64,000 nt of DNA, from contig CAIIXF020000001.1 in NCBI GenBank assembly GCA_903813345.2, positions 54,765,885 to 54,829,884 on the forward strand. Direction: 5' to 3'. The position numbers and the translations under genes are program-made. Origin of the DNA: Owenia fusiformis. Its lineage: Eukaryota > Annelida > Polychaeta > Sabellida > Oweniidae. Of the stretch, positions 36,347 through 49,000 are shown in pieces. Position 1 is the stretch's first letter, and each line of letters starts with the position of its first letter. The notes below the pieces were generated by a model. That model saw nothing but the letters and a program-made list of their open reading frames with translations, ran no database searches and was not told the DNA's origin.

Positions 36347-39300
36347 TTAGTTTGATTGAATATTTTCACCAAGTAATATCGAAATGGTTGAAGGTGTTTC
36401 TTTTTCTGAAACAAGTGACTGTCCCCTCATATCTGACTTGCTAGAATTTGCACTAAAAAAATCCTCGTTGACACTGATGTCCACTCCTGATTTAGATTTT
36501 CTGAGATCGTTTGTATGGCTGAACTCACTGTTTACTTCGTCAGCTTCAGCCAAATGTTTATCTAAAGCTACCTTAAGTTCAGTGAAACTTTGGTTTCCCA
36601 AGTTTTCGATCAATATTGCAGAATCAATGTTTGATAAGTCATTACTCTCATTGAGTAGTTCTTGAATCTCATCTTCAATGTTGCTAATTTTACTAGTTGC
36701 GTTACTAATACTAAGGTTGGTAGTAGAAATCCCCGATGAATCTGAGAATGTGTCGGATACATTAGACAGCTTCTGTTGAACTTTTGTTTGCCACTTGTTG
36801 AAGATTTCATCTGGAAGCATGCGTGGAATCCTCCAGTTAGTTTCTCTATTCTCTATACTTCTAATGTGGTAAACATTACCATCAAATGTATCTTCACCAT
36901 TTTTCACTTCATCATACTGAGATTGATTGAAATGCGAAAGTTCATAATCAGCGTTTGGTTCATCATATTGCAAACGATTTGGATCTGGCCGTCTAAAATC
37001 ATCATTGTTTGGTTCATCATACCGGGTCTCATTTTGACCAGGCAACCCATAATTATCATTGTTTGGATCATCATACTGGGTCTCATTTTGACCAGGCAAC
37101 CCATAATCATCATTGTTTGGTTCATCATACTGGGTCTCATTTGGACCCGGCAGTCCATAATCATCATTGTTTGATTCATCGTATTGCAAATGATTTGGAT
37201 CTGGAAGTCTAAAATCATCATTGTCTGGTTCATCATACTTGAATTGCTTTGGACCAGGCAAATCATTATCATCATTGTTTGGTTCATCATATTGCAATTG
37301 AATCGGGTCTGGCAGACCATAATCATGACTGCCTAGTCCATCATATTGTGATGGATTTGAATGTGGTACTCCATAATAATCATTGTCAGGTCCATTATAT
37401 TGTGATGAATTTGAATGTGGCAGTTCATAATCATCATTGTCTGGTCCCTGGTACTGTGATGAATTCTGTTGAGGTAGTCCATACTCACCATTGTCTGACT
37501 CATCATAGTGGGATGGATTTGTATGCGGTAGCTCATGCTTTACATCAAATGAAGCAGTATGCTCTACATATGTTATGTTGTCAACCTTGCTACCATCTCC
37601 ATCAGATGTTTGTTGAGTTATTTCAGCAGGTGTTGAGCTAATGGGTTTGAAATCGGAGAAAATATCTCTTCTAGGGGAAAGGTCTGGAGACGTGGCCGTC
37701 CATTCTTGTTCTGTTGTGTATTCATCAGAGTTCTCTTTTGATTCATTTTCGATTCTCAACAATTTGCGCTGTAAAACAGGGCTTTTCATCAGTTTTTCCA
37801 AGTTCATGTTGTGTGTGAATGTTCTGCGTTCCCCATCTGGTGTCTCACCTACAAGATGTGATTCACTTATATTTCTTGGTGCATGAGGATCACTCATAAA
37901 AATACTGTCTGTGCTTGCCTTGGGGGTTTTGAAACCACTGGTTGATTCTTTACTTTTGTCCAAGTTCATTTTCCTTCCTGTGTTTTGAAGGTTCTGCTGA
38001 TTTTGCACCACTTTTTGCTTATCTGGGACATAATCAACTTCTTGGTCACTATCAGAATCACAAATTACATTAGAGTACCACTTTTTATATGCAAATTTAG
38101 CTAAGTGTTTCTTCACACCACCTTTCGGGAAATTTAAAGTTCTTGATGAAATATGATCAGCAATTTCATCACTGTGACTTGATGTTGATTGTTTAACTTC
38201 AGATTTTGCTGGATTTGAATTCACATTGTCTCTGCCATTCTTGATTGTTTTATTTTTGATTTGCCTTTTTGCCTCCAATTCATCGATTTTCTTCTGTAAT
38301 CTAACACTTTTCAGGACCTCACTCCAAGCACTGTCAGATTTAGAGTCAACTTCATTCTCGGTTCTAAGTTTGTAGAGTTGACTTTGATCTATTTTCTGGA
38401 TATTCATTTGACCTGTAATTTGATCAAAATTAGTGCTTCGGGTCGAACGTCTATTAACCATACTTGTAGATGGGCTATTTTTACTCTTAATCGTATGAAC
38501 AGATGTGGGTTTTTCATGCTGCTTTTTACTAGATACACAGACAGGATCTTGGTTTCTAATCGTCTCATTAACAACAGCTGAAGGACCATGTCTGATTGTT
38601 GAGGGTAAGATATTTGTAGATGGCACTTTTTCATAGAATTTCTTGACCATAGGGACATATGTGGGTTTTTCACGCTGATTTAAACTAGGCACATGTGTAG
38701 GATTCTGGCTTCTGGTTCTCTCATTTATTACACCTGCAGGACCTCGTTTGGTAGTTGATGGTAAGATATTTCTAGATGGCACTTTTTCATAGAGATGTTT
38801 TATCATAGGGACATATGTGGGTTTTCCATGATGTTTCTTACTAGACACATGGACAGGATCCTTGCTAATTCTTCTGTGATTTACTGCAGTTGTAGCCCCT
38901 TGCTTGGTGTCAGAGGGTATATTGTCAAGGACATAGGAATACTTAGTGACCACTTGGGTTGATGATGTCTCATCTTCATTTTCCATTAATTTGCTTCTGA
39001 CACTGTTGTAACTGTCAGTAGTTTCAATACCAGTGTTTTCAGGTGAAAGTCTTTTAACGGTATATGTAGATGGTGCATTCTTTTGGAGACTCTTGATATT
39101 ATGGACAGATGTGGGGTTTTCAGGGTGATGTTTACTAGGTACCCCTAGAGGAGCCTGGCTATTGGACTGTTTCTGATTCCTTAGAGTTGACATTTCAATG
39201 TAATCATCTGGTTCAATATTGGTGTCCCTGAATGAGCCTTTATTAACCGTATTTGTAGATGGTACATTTTCATACACATGCTCGACCATGTGCGTGGATG

Positions 39301-40077
39301 TTGAGGTTTTATGTTGTTCAATACTAGGTGTATTTGTAAGAACCTGACAATTGGTAATTCTCTGATTCGTTAGACCCGACATTTCAAGATAATCATCAGC
39401 TTCCATCTTTGTGTCTTGATGTGAACTTTTATGAATCGTATTTGTAGATGGTACATTTTCATAGACACCCTCATTGATATGAGTAGATGCCGAGTTTTTA
39501 TGGTGCTCCTTACTGGCCATATATTTAGGATCCTTGCTATTAGTTCTGTCATTTACTGTTGCTTTGGACCCGTGTTGGGTGGCAGAGGGTAAGGTGGCAG
39601 GGACTTTAGATTGCTTAGTATGCAATTGGGATGATGATGTTTTGGTATCTTTGACAATTGAGTTAGTTTTGCCACTTTCATTGTCATAATCACCAAGTTC
39701 AACACTGGTGTCTTGGAGTGAATGTCTGTTAACCATTTTTGTAGGTTGTACATTTTCATTCTCGATTGTATGAACGGATGTAGATTTGTCAAGGTACTTC
39801 TTACTAGGTACATGAACAGGATCATTACTATTGGATCTCTCGTTTATCATTGTTGTAGACCCTTGTTTTGCTGAGGATAAAGTGTCAAGAACTTGAGAAT
39901 GCTTTGAAAACATTTGGATTGAGGATTTTTTCTTTGCTTTTTTACCCATGGAGTCAACTTTCATATTGTTGTTTTCATACAAAGATCGAGTGTTTTTGCT
40001 GTCAACAGACTCTCTTGATTTTCTACTCTTCTTTGTTGCTGATGATCTATTACCTAATGCACTCTGTGTCTTGACAT
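36347..40077 (-). CDS. Receptor last exon: cytoplasmic tail
   Basis: 3,731 nt with acceptor TTTGATTTCAG and stop TAA at 36347-36349. The predicted disordered tail has two repeat systems. The N-terminal half (38.6-39.5 kb) repeats blocks of about 60-80 residues holding YENVPSTNT, DDYLEMS/DDYIEMS, and PTYVPMIKHLYEKVPS/PTYVPMVKKFYEKVPS. The C-terminal array (36.90-37.53 kb) has an 18-residue unit of the type YDEPNNDDYGLPGPNETQ. The rest is Ser/Asn/Lys-rich, with a KKHLAKFAYKKWYS basic patch near 38.09 kb. Low-complexity content makes homologue detection hard. Overlapping frames on both strands across the 54-bp repeat are shadows. Confidence 0.8.
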
Positions 40078-43000
40078 CTGAAATCAAATTCATAATATTA
40101 TTAGATTATATCTTGTAATGGATAGATCATCTTTTATTGTAGGATGCATAAATATCCATTGCATCAAGTGTTAATAGACACTAAATAATAAAATGATGGA
40201 AGTTTAAATTGGCTATATTGTTAGAGTATCTTAGATTCCATTCTCTTGGCTAATGGATATCAAAGTGAATTAACAAAGTGTCAGCAAACAATAAAGCTTT
40301 CATCACATCCTTTGTTCAGGATTTATGTTGTATCTTTGGACAAAATAAAATTCCAAAAGGAAAAAGCTCTCTTGAAGGGAATTATGGCAGAATAGGAAAT
40401 CCTGAAAGTGAAATGTTTGCCTTGAAGCATTGTGGCAAAAGAGTTACATGTACATACATGTACATGTAAAACATGAGGTCTTCTCTGTAAATAGGAAGAA
40501 CATATTGTCATATAAATATCACCTTCTTTGGAGTGGTAAGGGAGGGATGTATATGAAATGAAATTTTTTACACCAAATAGCAACATGTTTTATAACAGGG
40601 TATAGGAATGTTATGAAACAATTTTCATTTATTCTTTGTTATCAAAAACTAAGTGAATTAAATGTATCCTGATGGTGTTTTGTTACATCTATTATCAAGT
40701 ATTAGGTGTAATGATTCAATATCCATTTCCCTTAACTATTTATGGGACAATCCATTATTATAACATTACTGTTACAAATAGAATTAACCTAACTAATGTG
40801 TTAGCAAAATACAAAGAAATAACATTAATACGATGTCAATATGCTTCGCTATGTTACTGTAGTTTTCAATTAATTTCTCAAATTACTTACCCATGTCAGG
40901 AAAATCATCATGAGGGTCTGAATCTTCTCCAGTAAGCGTGCCAAAGACAAGATTGTTCTTTGTTTTCTTTGCCACAATAAATCTATAGTGATACAAAAGC
41001 AAAACTAAACACATATTCACAAAATGCTGAACACTGATGGTATATGTAAAATTCACAAAAGTGACTTTTTATAATAATTACAATTTCACTACTTCTTGGC
41101 TGAATATGTTTGAATATCCAACTATAACATGAAGAACTTATACAAATCATAAAGCATTCAAATAGAAACAATCTGGCTTATTAGTACAGTAGACTCTAAG
41201 AGTCATGTCTCCCTAGATTAGACATTTTGCAGTATCGCATACAGTTAAACCTGTTCTGAAAGAAACACCTCTCTATGAGGATCAGTTTTGAAAGGACCAA
41301 ATATTTTTCCATTGGATTACATGTCAATGAACCTTCTTTGTTAGGAACACCTGTCCACACAGAATAGTGTTTTCTAAGATTAACCTGTCCACAAAGAACA
41401 TAAAATTATGAGTTGAACTGTAAATCTTATTGTTTTTGGAGGTGTGAATAGCCTAAGCCCATATCTGATTCAAGAGGGATTAGATTAATAAAAATGAGAT
41501 TAGGATAAGCCAATTGTTAACAGGACATGACATCCCACATCCTACTGTCATTTTACCCAATAATTTTGTAATCATAATACTGTTACTATTAATAGAGAAG
41601 CAAGCTTGAGTGCATCAGTTAAGTCAAATATATAGACTAACAATATTGTTTTTGGAGATAACAAAAATGAATATGTGTGATGTTGAATTAAGGTTTATCA
41701 AATCTTTTGATAATCAGATTCAAGACAAGAAGAACAAGAAAAGGATGGTACATGTACATCTCTATTTTGAAGAGTGTTCAGAACCATTCAGAAAGTTAAA
41801 TGTTTTGAACCATTCAGTAAAGTTCTCTTGGAGGTCATGGTTTAGGTTACCTAAGTATGATCCCAAAAAGACACACGGAATATTTTTCAAAAAGTACTCT
41901 TGCATGATAACAGTAAAAGGTTTATGAATTTCCAGGTCATATTTGTTAAATAAAAAAGCAAAATAGTTAATTCCCACATTCTTTTCATAAGTACAACCGT
42001 AATTGTTCCATTCAAAAGTCGAATATTCCAGTTTCAAGCAACATCTCTTGAATAATCATAATTTTCTCTCTTTTATTGTTTTAGTATTAAGAAAATATAA
42101 AATGTAATAAACATCATGGGTTGGATTGGGTAGGTGAAGGGAACACTTGTCTACAAGCAATCCTTTTGGGAAGTACAGAGGACGTTCCCTGTACACAGGT
42201 TTTACTGTTGTACACAAAGGGTTGAATTTCATGTAGAGTTCATGTAGAATCCATGGAGTAGTAAATCTCAATGAACAAATTATTCATAAATCTGAAATAT
42301 GTTAAAATGAATTCACTGTTAGCAACTCTTGATTTGGACATAAAAAGGTGACATTGGTGAAATCTAAGGATTTCTGTCAAATTAAATTTTGGATGGTATG
42401 ACCTATCACGGTATTCGGTAAGGGTAAGGTATTAAAGGAGTTTCAATTTCTGAAGATATCTGATCAAATGTGCAATTGTAGAAGTCATTGAAGATTCGGA
42501 AATATCCTAGATGTGGTGCAACCCACCCTTTAAAATTAGGCACACATTCAGGAGCTCCAAAATATAGCAATTTAAATCAATTTGAATGCATATATGACAG
42601 GTAACACCCTCTACCCTTACCTTGACATCCACCATGACACCATAGAGCCAAACATAAACAGTAACAAGGCAACTAGCACTATGATTACCAGCAGTAGTGT
42701 ATGACTATGATTTGCTGAAATAGAGCACAAATACAGCTACAGTATCATAAAAGGTAGCAAATTACTATATTTGTATGAAAGAATGCAACAATATGACTGC
42801 AGTTACATGTTACACTTTTGGTGGTGACATAAAAGGTAGCAAATGACTATATTTGTGTGAAAGAAGGCAACAATATTACTGCAGTTACATGTTACACTTT
42901 TGGTGGTGACATAAAAGGTAGCAAATGACTATATTTGTGTGAAAGAAGGCAACAATATGACTGCAGTTACATGTTACACTTTTGGTGGTGACATAAAAGG

Positions 43001-46000
43001 TAGCAAATGACTATATTTGTGTGAAAGAAAGCAACAATATGACTGCAGTTACACGTTACACTTTTGATGGTGACATAAAAGGTAGCCAATGACTATATTT
43101 GTGTGAAAGAAAGCAACAATATGATTGCAGTTACATGTTATACTTTTGGTGGTGACATAAAAGTTAGCAAATGACTATACATATTTGTGTGAAAGAAAGC
43201 AACAATATGACTGCAGTTACATGTTACACTTTTGGTGGTGACATAAAATGTAGCAAATGACTATATATATTTGTGTGAAAGAAAGCAATAATATGATTGC
43301 AGTTACGTGTTACACTTTTGTTGGTGACATAAAAGGTAGCAAATGACTATATATATTTGTGTGAAGAAAGCAACAATATGATTGCAGTTACATGTTACAC
43401 TTTTGGTGGTGGCATAAAAGGTAGCAAATGACTATATTTGTTTTGAAAGAAAGCAACAATATGATTGCAGTTACATGTTATACTTTTGGTGGTGACATAA
43501 AAGGTAGCAAATGGCTATATTTGTGTGAAAGAAAGCAACAATATGATTGCAGTTACATGTTACACTTTTGCTGGTGACATAAAAGGTAGCAAATGACTAT
43601 ATATATTTGTGTGAAAGAAAGCAACAATATGACTGCAGTTACATGTTACACTTTTTGGTGGTGACATAAAAGGTAGCAAATAACATTATTATATCATTGC
43701 TAGCATTTGTGTCCTTTGATTGGCTGATTCAGTACCATGTGATCAAAAATACCAAAGCGTATTTCACAGCTCCCTTAATTTTTGAATTATAAAAGACGTA
43801 TTGCCCGGCCTATTGCCCGCCCGAGAATTCTGAATCGCCCCGTTTCGTCCAGTACAGTTGTGACGTGCATTAAAATACAGACGGAAAAAGATTTAAAAGT
43901 CTGAATTCCGATGAAAAGAACGACAACTTGAGGGATGTTCATTCTAAAAACACCATTAAATCAATGGAAAAGTCTTGGAACATTTTCACATATCGAACAT
44001 ATCGAAATAGACGTCTAATCTATCGATAAAATCGTTCTGGATTGAATTTTAGAGGATTTTTTTCTTGAACGCGAACGAAGGATGTGGAATATTACAAGAG
44101 TGCCAGTCTGCAAAGTATTCGTCATGGACTCAATGGGCACATACAAAGTCTACGCAATGATATACATATCATCAATGACTCGAGAAAGCATTTGAAATCA
44201 TTGGGAAAAGGAGACACTAACAAAAGATGGGGAGTATTACAAGAGTGATTTTTTTCATGTGTTATTGATTAAAAATAAATGTTCACAGGTTAAAACAAAT
44301 ATTATTTATTTCTTTGAAATGCATTTATTGATCGTAGCGAATGCCTAGCAATGATATAATAAAACAAATATTTCATTCTATGTTCGGGCAATACCTGTTG
44401 CACTTTTAATGATTTGTGTGAAAGAAAGCAAAAATGCAGTGTATTTTTGCATCTGTCAAGAAAGGTAGCAAAGGACTACAGTCATGTACATTATATTTTT
44501 GTGAAAGAAAGTTGATTTGGTTGCAGTTACATGTGTCCTAAAAAGTAAAAAATGGCTATAGTAAGTGTGAAAGATGCAAGAACAAAGAAATATACGAATG
44601 TGTGTCATAATAAGTAGCAAACAACTATATTGTTTGTGTGATATTATTCATTAAGCAGAATATAGAGGTTCTTGTATGAGTACCTGTGCTTGTCCATTCT
44701 TGATGAGCTTTGATAATCTTCTACTCGATAAAGAAACATTATCAAAGCAATTCAATAATGGACAACATTGCACTGGTACAAGTACAAGAAAGTTTTTCTC
44801 ATATGACTTCCTAAATTATGCCATATCTTCATCATTTTGTGATAAAATGAGTAAAAATAGCTTCAAATTAACGGAACTTCATGTTTCAATTGATGATTTG
44901 CGATCACTGGATTGATTCAATCTTATAATAACATCACAATTAGGCAACATTGCTATAGCTGTTTGATTTTGAGAGATTATCTTCTGTATTTCGTACTTTA
45001 TTGAATTAATTTTCGCGAAAGTATTCGATTTGACTAGATCAACATTCATTCTAAGCATATGCCAAGTCTAAGAGCACCCCCAATTTTGAAAAAACGGGGG
45101 CGTTTATAGGCAAATATATTTAGTATGAACTTCACCGAAACTTCACACATATAAAGAGAAACTCATGATCTAGTCAAATCAGCATACCTGGTAAATATTC
45201 GACCTATGGTTTTCAAAAAAAGAAACGATAATATTTTCAGCTCAAAACTGCCACATGTCCGCCATTTCATCTCTCCATCATGTCTAATATCATTTTTATG
45301 TCACCACCAAAAGTGGTGACATATTGTTATGGTCTCCGTTTTTTTGCGACGGCGGTTGGCGTCCGGCGGTTGGTGGTTGGCGTCCGGCGGTTGGCGTCCG
45401 GCGGTTGGCGTCTGTAACAATTTCTTACAACTTCCTATAACTTAACAAATACTGTTTAGACTGACTTCAATTTTTTTCTAAATCATCTACATGTTCTCAG
45501 AAGTTCAAATCTGACTTTAGATTTGACATTTGACCTTCAATGACCTTCTCAAGGTCAAAAAGGTCTTTTTTTAACTTGCTTCACATTGACTAATTTTTTT
45601 TCAAAATCTTCTACATGTTCTCAGAAATTCAAATCTGACTTTACATTTGACATTTGACCTTCAAATATGACTTTAGATTTTACATTTGACCTTCAATGAC
45701 CTTCTCAAGGTCAAAAAAGGTCAAAAAGGTCTGTTTTGAACTTGCTTCAAATTGGCGTCCGGCGGTTGGCGTCCGGCGGTTGGCGTCTGTAACAATTTCT
45801 TACAACTTCCTATAACTTAACAAATACTGTTTAGACTGACTTCAATTTTTTTCTAAATCATCTACATGTTCTCAGAAGTTCAAATCTGACTTTAGATTTG
45901 ACATTTGACCTTCAATGACCTTCTCAAGGTCAAAAAGGTCTTTTTTTAACTTGCTTCACATTGACTAATTTTTTTTTCAAAATCTTCTACATGTTCTCAG

Positions 46001-49000
46001 AAATTCAAATCTGACTTTACATTTGACATTTGACCTTCAAATCTGACTTTAGATTTGACATTTGACCTTCAATGACCTTCTCAAGGTCAAAAAAGGTCAA
46101 AAAGGTCTGTTTTGAACTTGCTTCAAATTGACTAAATTTTTTTTTCAAAATCATCTACGTGTTCTCAGAAATTCAAATCTGACTTTAGATTTGACTTAAG
46201 ATTTGACATTTGACCTTCAATGACCTTCTCAAAGTCAAAAAAGGTCAAAAAGGTCTTTTTTCAACTTGCTTCAAATTGTCTAAATTTTTTTTTCAAAATC
46301 ATCTACATGTTCTCAGAAATTCAAATCTGACTAGATTTGACATTTGACCTTCAATGACCTTCTCAAGGTCAAAAAGGTCAAAAAGGTCTGTTTTCAACTT
46401 GCTTCAAATTGACTAGATTTTTTTTTCAAAATCATCTACGTGTTCTCAGAAATTCAAATCTGACTTAAGATTTGACTTAAAATTTGACATTTGACCTTCA
46501 ATGACCTTCTCAAGGTCAAAAAAGGTCTGTTTACAACTTGCTTCAAATTCAAATCTGACTTTAGATTTGACATTTGACCTTCAATGACCTTCTCAAGGTC
46601 AAAAAAGGTCAAAAAGGTCTGTTTTGAACTTGCTTCAAATTGACTAAATTTTTTTTTCAAAATCATCTACGTGTTCTCAGAAATTCAAATCTGACTTTAG
46701 ATTTGACTTAAGATTTGACATTTGACCTTCAATGACCTTCTCAAAGTCAAAAAAGGTCAAAAAGGTCTTTTTTCAACTTGCTTCAAATTGTCTAAATTTT
46801 TTTTTCAAAATCATCTACGTGTTCTCAGAAATTCAAATCTGACTTTAGATTTGACTTAAGATTTGACATTTGACCTTCAATGACCTTCTCAAAGTCAAAA
46901 AAGGTCAAAAAGGTCTTTTTTCAACTTGCTTCAAATTGACTAAATTTTTTTTTCAAAATCATCTACATGTTCTCAGAAATTCAAATCTGACTTTAGATTT
47001 GACATTTGACCTTCAATGACCTTCTCAATGTCAAAAAAGGTCAAAAAGGTATTTTTTCATCTTGCTTCAAATTGACTAAATTTTTTTTCAAAATCATCTA
47101 CATGTTCTCAGAAGTTCAAATATGACTTTAGATTTGACTTTAGATTTGACATTTGACCTTCAATGACCTTCTCAAGGTCAAAAAAGGTCAAAAAGGTCTT
47201 TTTTCAACTTGCTTCAAATTGACTAATTTTTTTTTCAAAATCATCTACATGTTCTCAGATATTCAAATCTGACTTTAGATTTGACATTTGACCTTTAATG
47301 ACCTTCTCAAGGTCAAAAAGGTCTGTTTTCAACTTGCTTCAAATTGACTAAAAAAAATTTCAAAATCATCTACGTGTTCTCAGAAATTCAAATCTGACTG
47401 AAGATTTGACATTTGACCTTCAATGACCTTCTCAAAGTCAAAAAAGGTCAAAAAGGTCTTTTTTCAACTTGCTTCAAATTGACTAATTTTTTTTTTCAAA
47501 ATCATCTACATGTTCTCAGAAATTCAAATCTGACTTTAGATTTGACATTTGACCTTTAATGACCTTCTCGAGGTCAAAAAAGGTAAAAAAGGTCTGTTTT
47601 CAACTTGCTTCAAATTGACCAAATTTTTTTTTCAAAATCATCTACATCTTTTCAGAAGTTCAAATTTGACTTTACAAGTTCTCAGAAATTCAAATCTGAC
47701 TTAAGTTTGAACTCATAATATTGTGAGCAACTAGGTGGTGACATTTTGTCATGTTAATGCCTTGTTATATGATGTCATACCAAAAAGATGAATAACATAA
47801 CAACAGTATCCATAAACAAAATTCCTGAATTCTGATCGCAAAAGGTCAATTGTTATATCTTGCACATGTGACTTTTTAGGATGAAAGATGGCAATATCTT
47901 GCACGGGGAAAAGAATGGCTGTATCTGATAGTCATATAAGAAATAAAAATTCAATTAAGTCCAAGGAAAGAATTTCAACAAGAATATTATATATAACAGA
48001 GATAGATACATGTATCTGTATGCACTACTAGTAGGTGATTTTCCATATTACAGGTATAATGTTCCTAATATATTTGTCTTTGAGCGGCAGTTTTGAAAAA
48101 TATTTGACTGAATCATATTTCTGATGAAACACAAAAATATGTCTTAACTAAGCTTTACTTACCAATTTCACAATATTTTCCACGGTAGTTTGGTGGGCAC
48201 TCACATCGCAATTTGTTGTTCATTATGTGAGAATTTTTGTCAAATTCGATGCATTTTCCGCCATTTAAACAGGGACTACTGTAGCAGTTCATTACACCTG
48301 AAAAAGTATTACATCATAATATACAGTAAATAATAGTTATAATATCTTAAAATGAATTTCTTTTCTAATCAAAATATAATTTACATATGACAAGTTTACA
48401 AGGTCCTTTTTAAAGCTGGTATCACATGTTAAACAAGGCATAAACATGACAAAATGTCACCACCTAGTTGTTCACAATATTATGACTATGAGTTTAATCT
48501 GAAGTCAGATTTGAATTTCTGAGAACTTGTAGATGGTTTTAAAAAGAAATTGGTCAATTTAAAACAAGTTGAAAAGAGACCTTTTTTACCTTGAGAAGGT
48601 CATCGAAGGTGAAATCTCAAATTTTAAGTCAGATTTGAACTTCTTAGAACATATTGTTGATTTTGAAAAAAAAATGAAGCAAGTTGAAGAAAGACTTTTT
48701 TAACCATTTTCTTTTAAACCATAAGAAGGTCATTGAAGGTGAAATATCAAATCTAAAGTCAGATTTGAACTTTTGATAACTTTTAGATGATTTTGAAAAA
48801 ATTGGTCAATTGGAAGCAAGTTGAAAAAAGACCCTTTTGACTTTTTGACCTTGAGACAGTCATTGAACTTCTCAGATCTGAACTTCTGACAACTTGTAGA
48901 TGATTTTGAAAAAAAACTGAAGTCAGTCTAAACAGTATTTTTTGACTTGAGAAAGTCATTGAAGGTCAAATATATTTTTTGACCGTGAGCAGGTCACTGA

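Noticed and set aside
36776-37641. Ile/His-rich and Met-rich frames over the 54-bp repeat
   Set aside because: Any frame of a repeat with a length divisible by three stays open; only the minus frame with YxxP units joins the membrane exon in phase.
40078-40093. Five extra residues (MNLIS) at the start of the tail frame
   Set aside because: They read through the acceptor TTTGATTTCAG; the phase from the upstream exon puts the exon start at 40077.
45300-47753. Helitron
   Set aside because: Has a terminal palindrome but no TC start, CTRR end or AT insertion site.
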